Source: Chloroflexota bacterium (GTDB taxonomy: Bacteria > Chloroflexota > Dehalococcoidia > Bin125). From it: DNA of 64,000 nt. The DNA lies in the NCBI GenBank assembly GCA_009838915.1, contig VXQT01000036.1, forward strand, positions 177,998 to 241,997, written 5' to 3'. Below, in pieces: positions 51,464-58,625 of this stretch; within the stretch, counting starts at the first letter, position 1; each line of letters opens with the position of its first letter. The notes beneath the pieces are model-generated. The model was not told the DNA's origin, did not search any database, and saw only the letters and a list, made by a program, of their open reading frames with translations. A program made the position numbers and the translations under genes.

Positions 51464-52890
51464 GCGGCGGCCTCTTGCAGCGCGCGCAGTTCCGGCGATT
51501 CGAGGTCTCCGTTCGCCCACAGCTCGGCGGCCCGGCGGAAGGCCTGTTTCGCTTCGTCCATCTCGCTCCTGGCTGTCTGCGCCCGACCCCAGCGGAACAG
51601 GTCGCGCGCCGTCGCGCCGCGATCCAGCCGCTCGCGCAACAGTTCGAGCGCTTCCTCCGTCCGGCCCGCTCGCAGCGAGGCCTCGACCAGCGTCTCCTCG
51701 AACACGTCGCGCTGTGCGTTCGACCCGCCCAGCGTGACGATCAGGTCGCGGACATCCGACAGCCCTTCGGCCGCTGCCTCGTAGTCGCCCTGCCCGAACG
51801 CGGCGAGCGCTTCGACCACCGGCGCAACCACCAGTCCTGCGGTCGGATGTCCTCGATCGGCCGCTTCGCGCAGTCCGTCGATCAACGCGCCCAGCCCCGC
51901 CTGGTCGCCCAGCGCGGCGAGCGCCATGGCGCGATGCACGTCGACCCAGGCCGTGCCCGGTCGCGGGAAGGCCGATTCGGCCAGTTCGGCGATCTCCCGC
52001 CAGTCGGGATGTCCACCATTGCCTCCGCCGACGCTGTCGTGCAGCCGACAGCGCCAGAGCAACGAGGCGGCGTCGGCGACTCCGCCCAGCGCGTCACCGT
52101 GCTCGTCTGCGCCAGGCCGGATCGTGTCGTCGTGCAGGGCCAGCGCCTCCGAGCGCTTGCCGTTAGCGAGCAGGAAGAGCGCCTGGTGCCAGGTCAGATG
52201 CCGGTAGAAGCCGGCCCGCTCGGGAAAGTCCGTCAGCCACTCGCCCAGGAATCCCGCGCCGCCGTCAATGTCGTGCTCCTCGAAAAAGACGTGCGACATC
52301 GCGTGCGCCGCCTGGCCGTTCTGTCGGCGCAGTTCCAGGGAGCGCTCGACCAACTGCCGCGCGGTCTCGAGCTCGTCCATCTCATGATTGGCGAAGGCGT
52401 GCCAGCTGAGGAACCACCAGTCGTCGCCGAACGACGGAGCCAGGCGGTCGAACTGTTCAAGCATGCGCTCACGCTTCTCCACTCCGCCGCCGTAGAAGTT
52501 GCCGCCCAGCCACTGCAGGACGATCGGGGCGTCGCGCGGCGTCTCGTCGAGGTGCGCATCGATCAATGCCGGCGCTTCGGACGCCTTGCCTCGCGCGGCT
52601 GCGCCGAGAATGGCCGCGTGCCGCTGTTCGCGGGGGCTCGCCTGCTCGGCCAGCTCGTGCGCCGTGTTGGCCAGCTCAGCCGCCAGCTTGCCGTTGCCGC
52701 GAAACAGGCGAAACAGTCCAAGTTGCGAGTGCGCTAGCGCGAAGTTCGGATCAAGTTCAATCGACCGCCCCAGCGCCTCGTCCACGCCCAGTTGGTACGA
52801 GAGCATCCGATCGACGCCCAGGCGATAGGCCTCCGCGGCTTCCTCCGAGGTCGTCAGCGGCAGGCCCCAGGCGTCGTTGGGCAACGTCAT
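51460..52890 (-). CDS. TPR-repeat protein, TTC38-like
   Basis: 476 residues of helical repeats: TSEEAAEAYRLGVDRMLSYQLG, SIELDPNFALAHSQLGLFRLF, and later repeat pairs to ~460. The region HAMSHVFFEEHDIDGGAGFL resembles the metal-free His-rich centre of TTC38. It is probably a scaffold; no enzymatic motif is seen. GAGGAG lies 6 bases before the ATG at 52890. Its stop overlaps the clpS start, and the selenoprotein follows, so the three genes form one operon; a functional link between them is not established. Confidence 0.8.
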   Translation of the reverse strand: MTLPNDAWGLPLTTSEEAAEAYRLGVDRMLSYQLGVDEALGRSIELDPNFALAHSQLGLFRLFRGNGKLAAELANTAHELAEQASPREQRHAAILGAAARGKASEAPALIDAHLDETPRDAPIVLQWLGGNFYGGGVEKRERMLEQFDRLAPSFGDDWWFLSWHAFANHEMDELETARQLVERSLELRRQNGQAAHAMSHVFFEEHDIDGGAGFLGEWLTDFPERAGFYRHLTWHQALFLLANGKRSEALALHDDTIRPGADEHGDALGGVADAASLLWRCRLHDSVGGGNGGHPDWREIAELAESAFPRPGTAWVDVHRAMALAALGDQAGLGALIDGLREAADRGHPTAGLVVAPVVEALAAFGQGDYEAAAEGLSDVRDLIVTLGGSNAQRDVFEETLVEASLRAGRTEEALELLRERLDRGATARDLFRWGRAQTARSEMDEAKQAFRRAAELWANGDLESPELRALQEAAA

Positions 52891-52975
52891 CACGTACTCC
52901 TCGCGTCGCGGCGATCACGGTTCAGCGTAGTCAGGTTAATCGGCGTCCCGCGTTGGTGTCGCCTTAGTCAGGACC

Positions 52976-52981
52976 TAGGCT
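52976..52981 (+). promoter_or_regulatory. promoter of a possible leaderless transcript
   Basis: TAGGCT lies 6 bases before the ATG of the ADP-ribosylglycohydrolase-type gene. TTGGTG at 52953-52958 gives an exact 17-base spacer, so this is the best-formed promoter of the set. Confidence 0.45.
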
Positions 52982-52987
52982 GGTCGC

Positions 52988-53974
52988 ATGACGACGACCG
53001 ACGATTCGGGACCGGTCGGCCAAGCGCCACACCTCGCCAAGTTGATCGAGACCTCTGGCGGCGGCCCCAGCGACCCCGATCGCGCCAGCGGGGTCCTGCT
53101 CGGACTCGCGGCGGGCAATCTGCTCGGACTGCCGGTCGAGGGAGTCGGCCGCGACACGATCCGGAGCCGATACCCACAGGGCATCCGCGAGATCGATCCG
53201 CGTGAAGTCCGGCGTCCGATGGACGACGACCTCGCGCAGGCGGTGGACCTCGCGGAGGCGCTCACCCATGATCCGGACCCGGTGGCGGGATTCGCAAACC
53301 GACTGGTCAAGTGGCGCAATGAGAACGGACGCGGGATCGGGATCATGACCTCGACGGTCATCGATTACCTCGAAGTGGGACTTGGCGCGCCGGGTGCGGC
53401 GAAGGCGTTCTGGCAGGAGCAAGGCAGTCCCGAGACCCAGCCCAACGGCGCGCTGATGCGCTGCGCGCCTGTGGCGCTCAGGTACCCCATGCAGCCGGCG
53501 CAACTGATCGCGCAGACGGCCGCGACCTGCGCCGTCACGCACTACGCGCCGGGCGCGCAGTGGTCCGGCATTGTGGTCAATGCGGCGATCGCCATGCTGC
53601 TGCGCGGCGCAGAGCCCATTCGCGACGATCTCGTGCTCGCGGCAAGCCAGGACGGCGCGCCGGCCGAGCTCGTCTCCTGGATGCTCGCCATTCCCGACGA
53701 CATCGCCCAGCGCATCGCCGACGAGCGGGTCAGCGGACACACCTACCTCTGCATGCAGACCGCGCTCTGGTGCCTGGACGCGAGCGGCACGCTGGAAGAG
53801 GCGCTCGTCCGGATCGTCAGCGCCGGGGGCGACACCGACACCAACGGCGCCGTCGCCGGCGCGGTCCTGGGCGCGCGCTACGGCGCAGCTGCGATTCCCA
53901 AGCGGTGGCTGCACTGCGTCCCGGACCGGAAACGGATCGATCGGGCAACCCGAGCGTTGCTGAACGCCGGATAG
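52988..53974 (+). CDS. ADP-ribosylglycohydrolase (ARH) family protein
   Basis: 328 residues, all-helical ARH fold. The N-terminal metal-site motif is reduced to DDD at 79-81 in RRPMDDDLAQAVDL, and the C-terminal motif SAGGDTDTNGAVAGAVLG carries the second set of Asp ligands; both Mg2+ sites appear present. ARH enzymes remove ADP-ribose from proteins or other acceptors, or act on related N-glycosides (e.g. DraG). No ADP-ribosyltransferase is adjacent. It converges on the SDR cluster with a 3-base gap. Confidence 0.87.
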   Translation: MTTTDDSGPVGQAPHLAKLIETSGGGPSDPDRASGVLLGLAAGNLLGLPVEGVGRDTIRSRYPQGIREIDPREVRRPMDDDLAQAVDLAEALTHDPDPVAGFANRLVKWRNENGRGIGIMTSTVIDYLEVGLGAPGAAKAFWQEQGSPETQPNGALMRCAPVALRYPMQPAQLIAQTAATCAVTHYAPGAQWSGIVVNAAIAMLLRGAEPIRDDLVLAASQDGAPAELVSWMLAIPDDIAQRIADERVSGHTYLCMQTALWCLDASGTLEEALVRIVSAGGDTDTNGAVAGAVLGARYGAAAIPKRWLHCVPDRKRIDRATRALLNAG

Positions 53975-53977
53975 CGA

Positions 53978-54784
53978 TCAGACGCGAGCGGTAGCCGCGC
54001 CATCAACGGCGATGGTCTCGCCGGTGATGAAGCCGGAGTCGGCCGCCAGGCCCACTACAGCCGCTCCCACATCCTCGGGCTTGACCAGCTCCTTGGCCGG
54101 CAGCATCCGCGCAACTTGCGCGACCGCGTCGGGATCGTCGCCGAAGCCGTGCTGGCCCTCATAGATGCCGACCTGCAGCGCGTTGACGGTGATCCCGGCG
54201 CGCGCCCACTCCTGGGAAAGCGAGCGGGTGAGCGCCAGGACTCCCGCGTGCGCGGCAGCGTAGGCCGACGTGTTGGCGACGCCACGGGCGGCCAGCACCG
54301 ACACGACATTGATGATGCGGCCGTATCCGTTGACGCGCATCACGCGGGCGGCGGCGCTCGCCAGCATCGCCGGCCCGAGCAGGTTGGCGGCGAGGATGGC
54401 CTGCCAATCCGACGGACTCAACTCGTCGATTGGAGCCGCGACCGGTAGGTCGGCTGCGTTGACGAGGATGTCCAGGCGTCCCAACTCGGACGAAGCGCGC
54501 GCGATGGCGGCGTCGACGCTGTTGCCGTCCGTGGCATCGAGGGTGATCGCCACGTTGTTGCGGCCCAGCGACCAGATCTCGTTTGCGACGGAGTTGACGC
54601 GCACCACTTCTTGGGTCCCCGCTCGCAGGCTGGCCACGGCGACATCGGCGCCCGTCTGTGCCAACGCCACCGCTGAGGCTCGGCCCACCGGATCGCCCGC
54701 GCCCACGACCAGCGCAACTCGGCCCCTGAGCAGAAACGGATCGTCGGGCCGTTCGGGATTGGGAGTCGGGACGAACTCTGACAT
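53978..54784 (-). CDS. SDR-fold protein lacking the catalytic lysine (probable pseudoenzyme)
   Basis: 268 residues, short-chain dehydrogenase fold. The cofactor loop VGAGDPVGRASA departs from the usual T-G-x3-G-x-G (Thr is Val, middle Gly is Pro). Ser162 and Tyr175 are kept but the Lys of YxxxK is His179 (YAAAH), and NNAG is NAAD. It is therefore likely non-catalytic or altered. It follows an intact SDR on the same strand at 11 bases. The preceding gene pair in the cluster has the same intact-plus-degenerate arrangement. The ATG at 54784 is chosen; a long reading upstream overlaps the intact SDR and is rejected. Confidence 0.8.
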   Translation of the reverse strand: MSEFVPTPNPERPDDPFLLRGRVALVVGAGDPVGRASAVALAQTGADVAVASLRAGTQEVVRVNSVANEIWSLGRNNVAITLDATDGNSVDAAIARASSELGRLDILVNAADLPVAAPIDELSPSDWQAILAANLLGPAMLASAAARVMRVNGYGRIINVVSVLAARGVANTSAYAAAHAGVLALTRSLSQEWARAGITVNALQVGIYEGQHGFGDDPDAVAQVARMLPAKELVKPEDVGAAVVGLAADSGFITGETIAVDGAATARV

Positions 54785-54795
54785 CGCGTGCGCCC

Positions 54796-55602
54796 TTATG
54801 TCGGCTCGGTGAGACGAACGCGCGGCGCCCAACCGGTGGGACCGATCGCCGCCAGCCCGCCGCCGTCCTGGGCGATCGTCTCTCCGCTGATCCCCGCGCT
54901 CGCATCGGACGAGAGGAAGACTGCCAGCGGACCCATCTCCCAGGCCACGCCTGCCCGGCCAATCGGGATGTAGCGGCCGCCGCGCCAGCGCTCGAGCGCC
55001 TGCGGGGTATGCGGGAAGATGCCCGGCGCGATGCAGTTGGTCCGGACGCCGGCCGGTCCGTAGGTCACCGCCAGCGAACGCGTCAGGTTGACCACTCCGG
55101 CCTTGGCCGAGACATACATCCAGTTGTCGCGGCCGCCCCGCAGGCCAAATCCGCTGGCCACGTTGATGATCACGCCGGAGCCGCGCTCGGTCATGTGCGG
55201 CAGCACCGTTCGCGCGCAGAGCATCTGCGACGTCAGGTTCATGTCGATGCCCCAGCGCCACTGCTCGTCGGTCAGTTGCTCGAGCGGAGCGCCGTCGCCC
55301 TCCGCGCCGCCGCCGGCGTTGTTCATCAGGATGTCGATGCGGCCGAAGCGGTCGATGGTCTCGGCGACCATCGCTTCGACTGCCGCCGGATCGGTCACAT
55401 CAGTGGCGATCGAGATCGCCTCACCGCCGCGCTCGGCGACTAGGTCGGCCGTCTCCTCTAGCTGTGAGAGCGTGCGCGAGGCACCCGCCACCATTGCTCC
55501 CGCATCGGCGTAGGACAGCGCCATCGCCCGTCCCAGGCCGCGCCCCGCTCCGGTAAGCAGGACGACCTGTCCATCGAGCCGGAAACGGTCGGGAGTGGCC
55601 AT
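54796..55602 (-). CDS. SDR oxidoreductase, intact
   Basis: 268 residues. Cofactor motif TGAGRGLGRA, NNAG at the core strand, Ser in NVASGFGLRG, YVSAK with catalytic Tyr and Lys, C-terminal SGETIAQDGG. NAD(P)H specificity is not resolved. The C-terminal tail GPTGWAPRV resembles that of the other intact SDR (APTGWDVQ), showing that the two are paralogues. It lies 5 bases after the enoyl-CoA hydratase gene and 11 bases before the degenerate SDR. Likely oxidises a 3-hydroxyacyl-CoA or related alcohol, inferred from the neighbours. Confidence 0.86.
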   Translation of the reverse strand: MATPDRFRLDGQVVLLTGAGRGLGRAMALSYADAGAMVAGASRTLSQLEETADLVAERGGEAISIATDVTDPAAVEAMVAETIDRFGRIDILMNNAGGGAEGDGAPLEQLTDEQWRWGIDMNLTSQMLCARTVLPHMTERGSGVIINVASGFGLRGGRDNWMYVSAKAGVVNLTRSLAVTYGPAGVRTNCIAPGIFPHTPQALERWRGGRYIPIGRAGVAWEMGPLAVFLSSDASAGISGETIAQDGGGLAAIGPTGWAPRVRLTEPT

Positions 55603-55607
55603 GGCGG

Positions 55608-56489
55608 TTAGGTCGATGCTGCTTTGCGCTGTTGGGCGGCGGCCGAGCCGCGGCCGTCGCCGAAGCGATTGTCACGCCACTCGAGCGCGGCCTTGAGGCC
55701 CTTCTCTCGGGCCATCTTGCCGAACTCCATCACGGCGGGCGCGAGGTGCGCCCGGGCGTCGTTCTCCGACGCCAGCCGCTGCAGCGTGCGCGCGCCCATG
55801 ATCTCGAGACCGAGATTCACGATTCGCTTGTTCGCGGAGAGCAACTCGTGATCGATCATCGCCATCTTGTTGGCGAGGTCCTCGACCTCTTCGTCCAGCC
55901 GATCGGACGGCACGGCGTCATAGACCAGACCCCGACGCGCCGCTTCCGCGCCGGAGATGCTGTCACCGGTCAGCAGCATCCGCTTGGCGAACTGGGGACC
56001 ACCGTGGTAGAGCCACATATGCGCAGGAGGCGCGCCCATCGCCCGCACCGGCGGGAAGCCGATCACCGCGTCCTCGGCGGCGATGATGATGTCCGAGAGC
56101 AGCACCAGGTCGGTGCCGCCGGCCAGGCAGTAGCCATGCACCTTGCCGATCACCGGCTTGTGCATGTCGAAGATCGCCATCCGCGCGCGCTGCGCCTTCT
56201 CCATGCCCCAGGTGTCGTCGTCGAACGTGACCCGGCCGCGATAGACCTTGTCGTACGTCTCCTGCGAGTCGCGGGTCGAACCGGTCAGGTCGTAGCCGGC
56301 GGAGAAGGCGCGGCCGGCGCCGCTCAGGATCACGCAGTGGACGGCGGTGTCGTTGTCCGCCTCCCACATCGCCTGCGACAGCTCGTCTTGCAACGCAACG
56401 GAGAGCGCGTTCAGCTTCTCCGGTCGGTTCAGCGTCACGTACGCCTTGCGGTCCTCAACTCGGTAGAGGATGTTCTCGTAGTCGGTCAT
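55608..56489 (-). CDS. enoyl-CoA hydratase/isomerase family protein
   Basis: 293 residues, crotonase fold with an extended C-terminus. Oxyanion segments FSAGYDLTG and VIGKVHGYCLAGGTDLVLLSD. The catalytic Glu positions are not the canonical ones: IGFPPVRAMGAPPAHMWLYHGG replaces the usual E(Q/V)...G, so hydratase chemistry may be altered toward isomerase, hydrolase or dehalogenase. An extra ~20-residue insert (RDSQETYDKVYRGRVTFDDD) follows the first motif. It sits between two SDR pairs on the same strand. A TAGACT box 46 bases before the start may allow separate transcription. Confidence 0.83.
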   Translation of the reverse strand: MTDYENILYRVEDRKAYVTLNRPEKLNALSVALQDELSQAMWEADNDTAVHCVILSGAGRAFSAGYDLTGSTRDSQETYDKVYRGRVTFDDDTWGMEKAQRARMAIFDMHKPVIGKVHGYCLAGGTDLVLLSDIIIAAEDAVIGFPPVRAMGAPPAHMWLYHGGPQFAKRMLLTGDSISGAEAARRGLVYDAVPSDRLDEEVEDLANKMAMIDHELLSANKRIVNLGLEIMGARTLQRLASENDARAHLAPAVMEFGKMAREKGLKAALEWRDNRFGDGRGSAAAQQRKAAST

Positions 56490-56535
56490 GGAAATGCTCC
56501 ATCGATTCAGTGTTGGGCCACTTGTCAGCGCCGCC

Positions 56536-56541
56536 AGTCTA
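56536..56541 (-). promoter_or_regulatory. TAGNCT -10-like box
   Basis: TAGACT on the minus strand, 46 bases before the enoyl-CoA hydratase gene, in the 71-base gap after the first SDR pair. Confidence 0.25.
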
Positions 56542-56560
56542 GCCGAGCGCCCAGCAGGCC

Positions 56561-57355
56561 CTAGAGGTGCTTCAGCACGCCGCCGTCGACCTGGATGGTC
56601 TGGCCCGTGATATAGCCGCTCGCCTCCGACGCCAGGTAGACCGCGAGCGGCGCCGCTTCCCAGGCCTCGCCGAAGCGGCGCATCGGGATGAAGCGCAACA
56701 GCAGGTTCTCGTCGGCGTTCGACGGTCCGCGGCCTTGCGTCGAGTCGCTCCAGCCAACCACGATCGCGTTCACCGTCGTCCCTGCCGGCGCCAGTTCCTG
56801 GCTCAGCGCCCGCACCAGCCCAATCACGCCCGATTGCGCCGCGCTGTAGATGCTGAGGTTGGTCAGACCACGCACCGCCGAGGCGTCAAGCACTGCTATC
56901 AGTCGTCCCGGCTTGCCGCGAAATTCGCGGCTGGCGCTGCGGAAGGCCGCATAGGCGCCGCCCAGATTGGCCATCAGCACGCGCTGGATGTCGGCGTCGA
57001 GCGTCTTGCGGATCGGCGCGGCGTGGTACAGCTGCGGCACGACGATCGCCGCATCGAGACCGCCCAGTTCCTTGCTGATTTTGCGCGTCGCAACCTGGAT
57101 GTTGGTCCCGTTGGACAGATCCACGGACTCGTTCGGACCGCCGTCGGCTGCCTTCTTCAGGCGAAAGAGCGAGGTGCCGTCGGTGTTCGCGCTGGTCACG
57201 CCTACGGCCGCGCCGGCCTCGCGCAGTCCCTGCACGATCGCTGTCGCGACCGGTTTCTCTGCGCCGTAGACAATCGCTCGCCGACCGCTCAGGTCGAAGC
57301 CCTGTAGCGCGCCTTCGCCCACTTCCGGTGGAGTCACGGGATTCTGCAGACTCAC
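56561..57355 (-). CDS. SDR-fold protein without catalytic Ser/Lys (probable pseudoenzyme)
   Basis: 264 residues. The cofactor loop is VYGAEKPVATAI, without the glycine pattern. The active-site Ser is Asp157, Tyr170 is kept but Lys is Gln174 (YSAAQ). The rest keeps the SDR fold and the C-terminal ITGQTIQVDGG strand. GTG start overlaps the stop of the intact SDR (GTGA), so translation is coupled. Its partner being intact and adjacent suggests a hetero-oligomer with one active and one structural subunit, like BbsC/BbsD of anaerobic toluene metabolism. Confidence 0.8.
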   Translation of the reverse strand: MSLQNPVTPPEVGEGALQGFDLSGRRAIVYGAEKPVATAIVQGLREAGAAVGVTSANTDGTSLFRLKKAADGGPNESVDLSNGTNIQVATRKISKELGGLDAAIVVPQLYHAAPIRKTLDADIQRVLMANLGGAYAAFRSASREFRGKPGRLIAVLDASAVRGLTNLSIYSAAQSGVIGLVRALSQELAPAGTTVNAIVVGWSDSTQGRGPSNADENLLLRFIPMRRFGEAWEAAPLAVYLASEASGYITGQTIQVDGGVLKHL

Positions 57356-58176
57356 GACGCCACGCCTCCGATCCCCGACTGCACATCCCACCCCGTCGGC
57401 GCGAGGCCGCCGGCCAATCCGCCGCCGTCGATGATCACCGCCTCGCCGGTCATGTAGGCCGAGGCGTCGGAAGCGAGATATACAGCCAGCGGTCCCAGCT
57501 CCCAGGCTTCGCCGATGCGGCCTGCCGGAATCCGCGAGCCCTGGTTGCGGGCGCGCTCGATCTCGTCGGTGCTCTCCAGCGTCTTCTGGGCGACGAACCC
57601 TGGAACGATGCAGTTCACCCGGATCTGTTCGCGAGCGAGCTGGGTCGCAAGCGCTTGCGTCAGCGTGATCACGCCCGCCTTGGACGCGCCGTAGACGAAC
57701 AGTCTCGCGTCGCCGCGCAGCGCGGTTCCCGAAGCGACGGTGATGATATTGCCCGGTTTCGACTCGGCGCGAAAGTGCCGCGCCGCGGCGCGGGCGCAGT
57801 AGAAGGCGCTGGAGAAGTTGAGATCGACCGTGTCGCGCCAGTCCGCATCCGAGACTTCGGTCACGTGCTTGAGCGAGGCCGCGCCGCCGCCGCCGGCGTT
57901 GGCGATCATGACCTCGAATCCGCCCCATTCGTCGATCGTCCGCTGGACCATCCTGTCGACCTGGCCGGAGTCGCTGACGTCGGTAGGAACGACGAGGGCG
58001 CGACGGCCCTTCGCCTCGATTTCCTCGGCGACACCGGCGATCTGCGACTGCGTCCGCGCGGCGCAGACGATGTCGGCGCCGGCGTCGGCGAGATGCAGCG
58101 CCATCTGGCGTCCGAGGCCGCGACCGGCGCCGGTCACAATCACTCGTTTGTCGTCCATGCGAAGCGATTCAAGCAT
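57352..58176 (-). CDS. SDR oxidoreductase, intact
   Basis: 274 residues. TGAGRGLGRQ cofactor motif, IANAGGGG, Ser in ITVASGTALRG, YGASK catalytic Tyr-Lys, C-terminal MTGEAVIIDGG. It is the first gene of the minus-strand SDR/hydratase cluster and overlaps the degenerate SDR by 4 bases. The ATG at 58176 has a TAGACT box 6 bases before it, pointing to a leaderless message and supporting this start over the ATG six codons in. Hydroxyacyl-CoA dehydrogenase-type activity is a context inference. Confidence 0.87.
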   Translation of the reverse strand: MLESLRMDDKRVIVTGAGRGLGRQMALHLADAGADIVCAARTQSQIAGVAEEIEAKGRRALVVPTDVSDSGQVDRMVQRTIDEWGGFEVMIANAGGGGAASLKHVTEVSDADWRDTVDLNFSSAFYCARAAARHFRAESKPGNIITVASGTALRGDARLFVYGASKAGVITLTQALATQLAREQIRVNCIVPGFVAQKTLESTDEIERARNQGSRIPAGRIGEAWELGPLAVYLASDASAYMTGEAVIIDGGGLAGGLAPTGWDVQSGIGGVAS

Positions 58177-58182
58177 GTCGGC

Positions 58183-58188
58183 AGTCTA
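58183..58188 (-). promoter_or_regulatory. -10-like box of a possible leaderless transcript
   Basis: TAGACT on the minus strand, 6 bases before the ATG of the intact SDR that heads the cluster. Confidence 0.35.
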
Positions 58189-58298
58189 CGCGCTGATTGC
58201 TCCGTAGCCGGTCGAGCGAGCGCTAACATATTGCCCGAACCAGTGCACACCGGATGCGGCAGTTGTCGCTCCGTGCAACGACATGAATGGAGTTGGAA

Positions 58299-58589
58299 AT
58301 GGCAATCGGTTTGACCGTGGAGTTCAACATCGGCGAGGGCCAGAACGAGGCCTTTGAGGCGTTTATGGCCGGCGCCACGGCCAAGGTCAAAGCCGAGGAC
58401 GCGGGCTGCAACAACTACGATCTCTTCCGTTCGGTTGACGACGACACCCGCTACCTCCTCTTCGAGAACTGGGCGACCGAAGAAGACCTGACCGCGCACG
58501 GTACGTCGGAGGCAATGGCAGGCATGGCCGGCATCCGCGAGTTTACGACCGGACGTCCGGTGCTGCACCGTTACGACGTACCCGACTAG
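58299..58589 (+). CDS. antibiotic-biosynthesis-monooxygenase (ABM) fold protein
   Basis: 96 residues, one dimeric alpha/beta-barrel domain: GLTVEFNIGEGQNEAFEAFM, then GCNNYDLFRSVDDDTRYLLFENWATEEDLTAHG. The pattern matches the YgiN/ABM family, small cofactor-free quinone or heme-type monooxygenases. GGAG lies 6 bases before the ATG at 58299. It is 36 bases upstream of a ThDP-dependent enzyme gene. Confidence 0.8.
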   Translation: MAIGLTVEFNIGEGQNEAFEAFMAGATAKVKAEDAGCNNYDLFRSVDDDTRYLLFENWATEEDLTAHGTSEAMAGMAGIREFTTGRPVLHRYDVPD

Positions 58590-58625
58590 CTCGAGCCGCT
58601 CGCTCGTCCAGGAAAGGACAACAAC

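Noticed and set aside
53978..55261. A 427-residue fused SDR protein
   Set aside because: The first half is a shifted-frame reading of the intact SDR. The ATG at 54784 gives a complete SDR fold of normal length.
56561..57928. A 455-residue fused SDR protein
   Set aside because: Same artefact; the true start is the GTG at 57355 overlapping the upstream stop.
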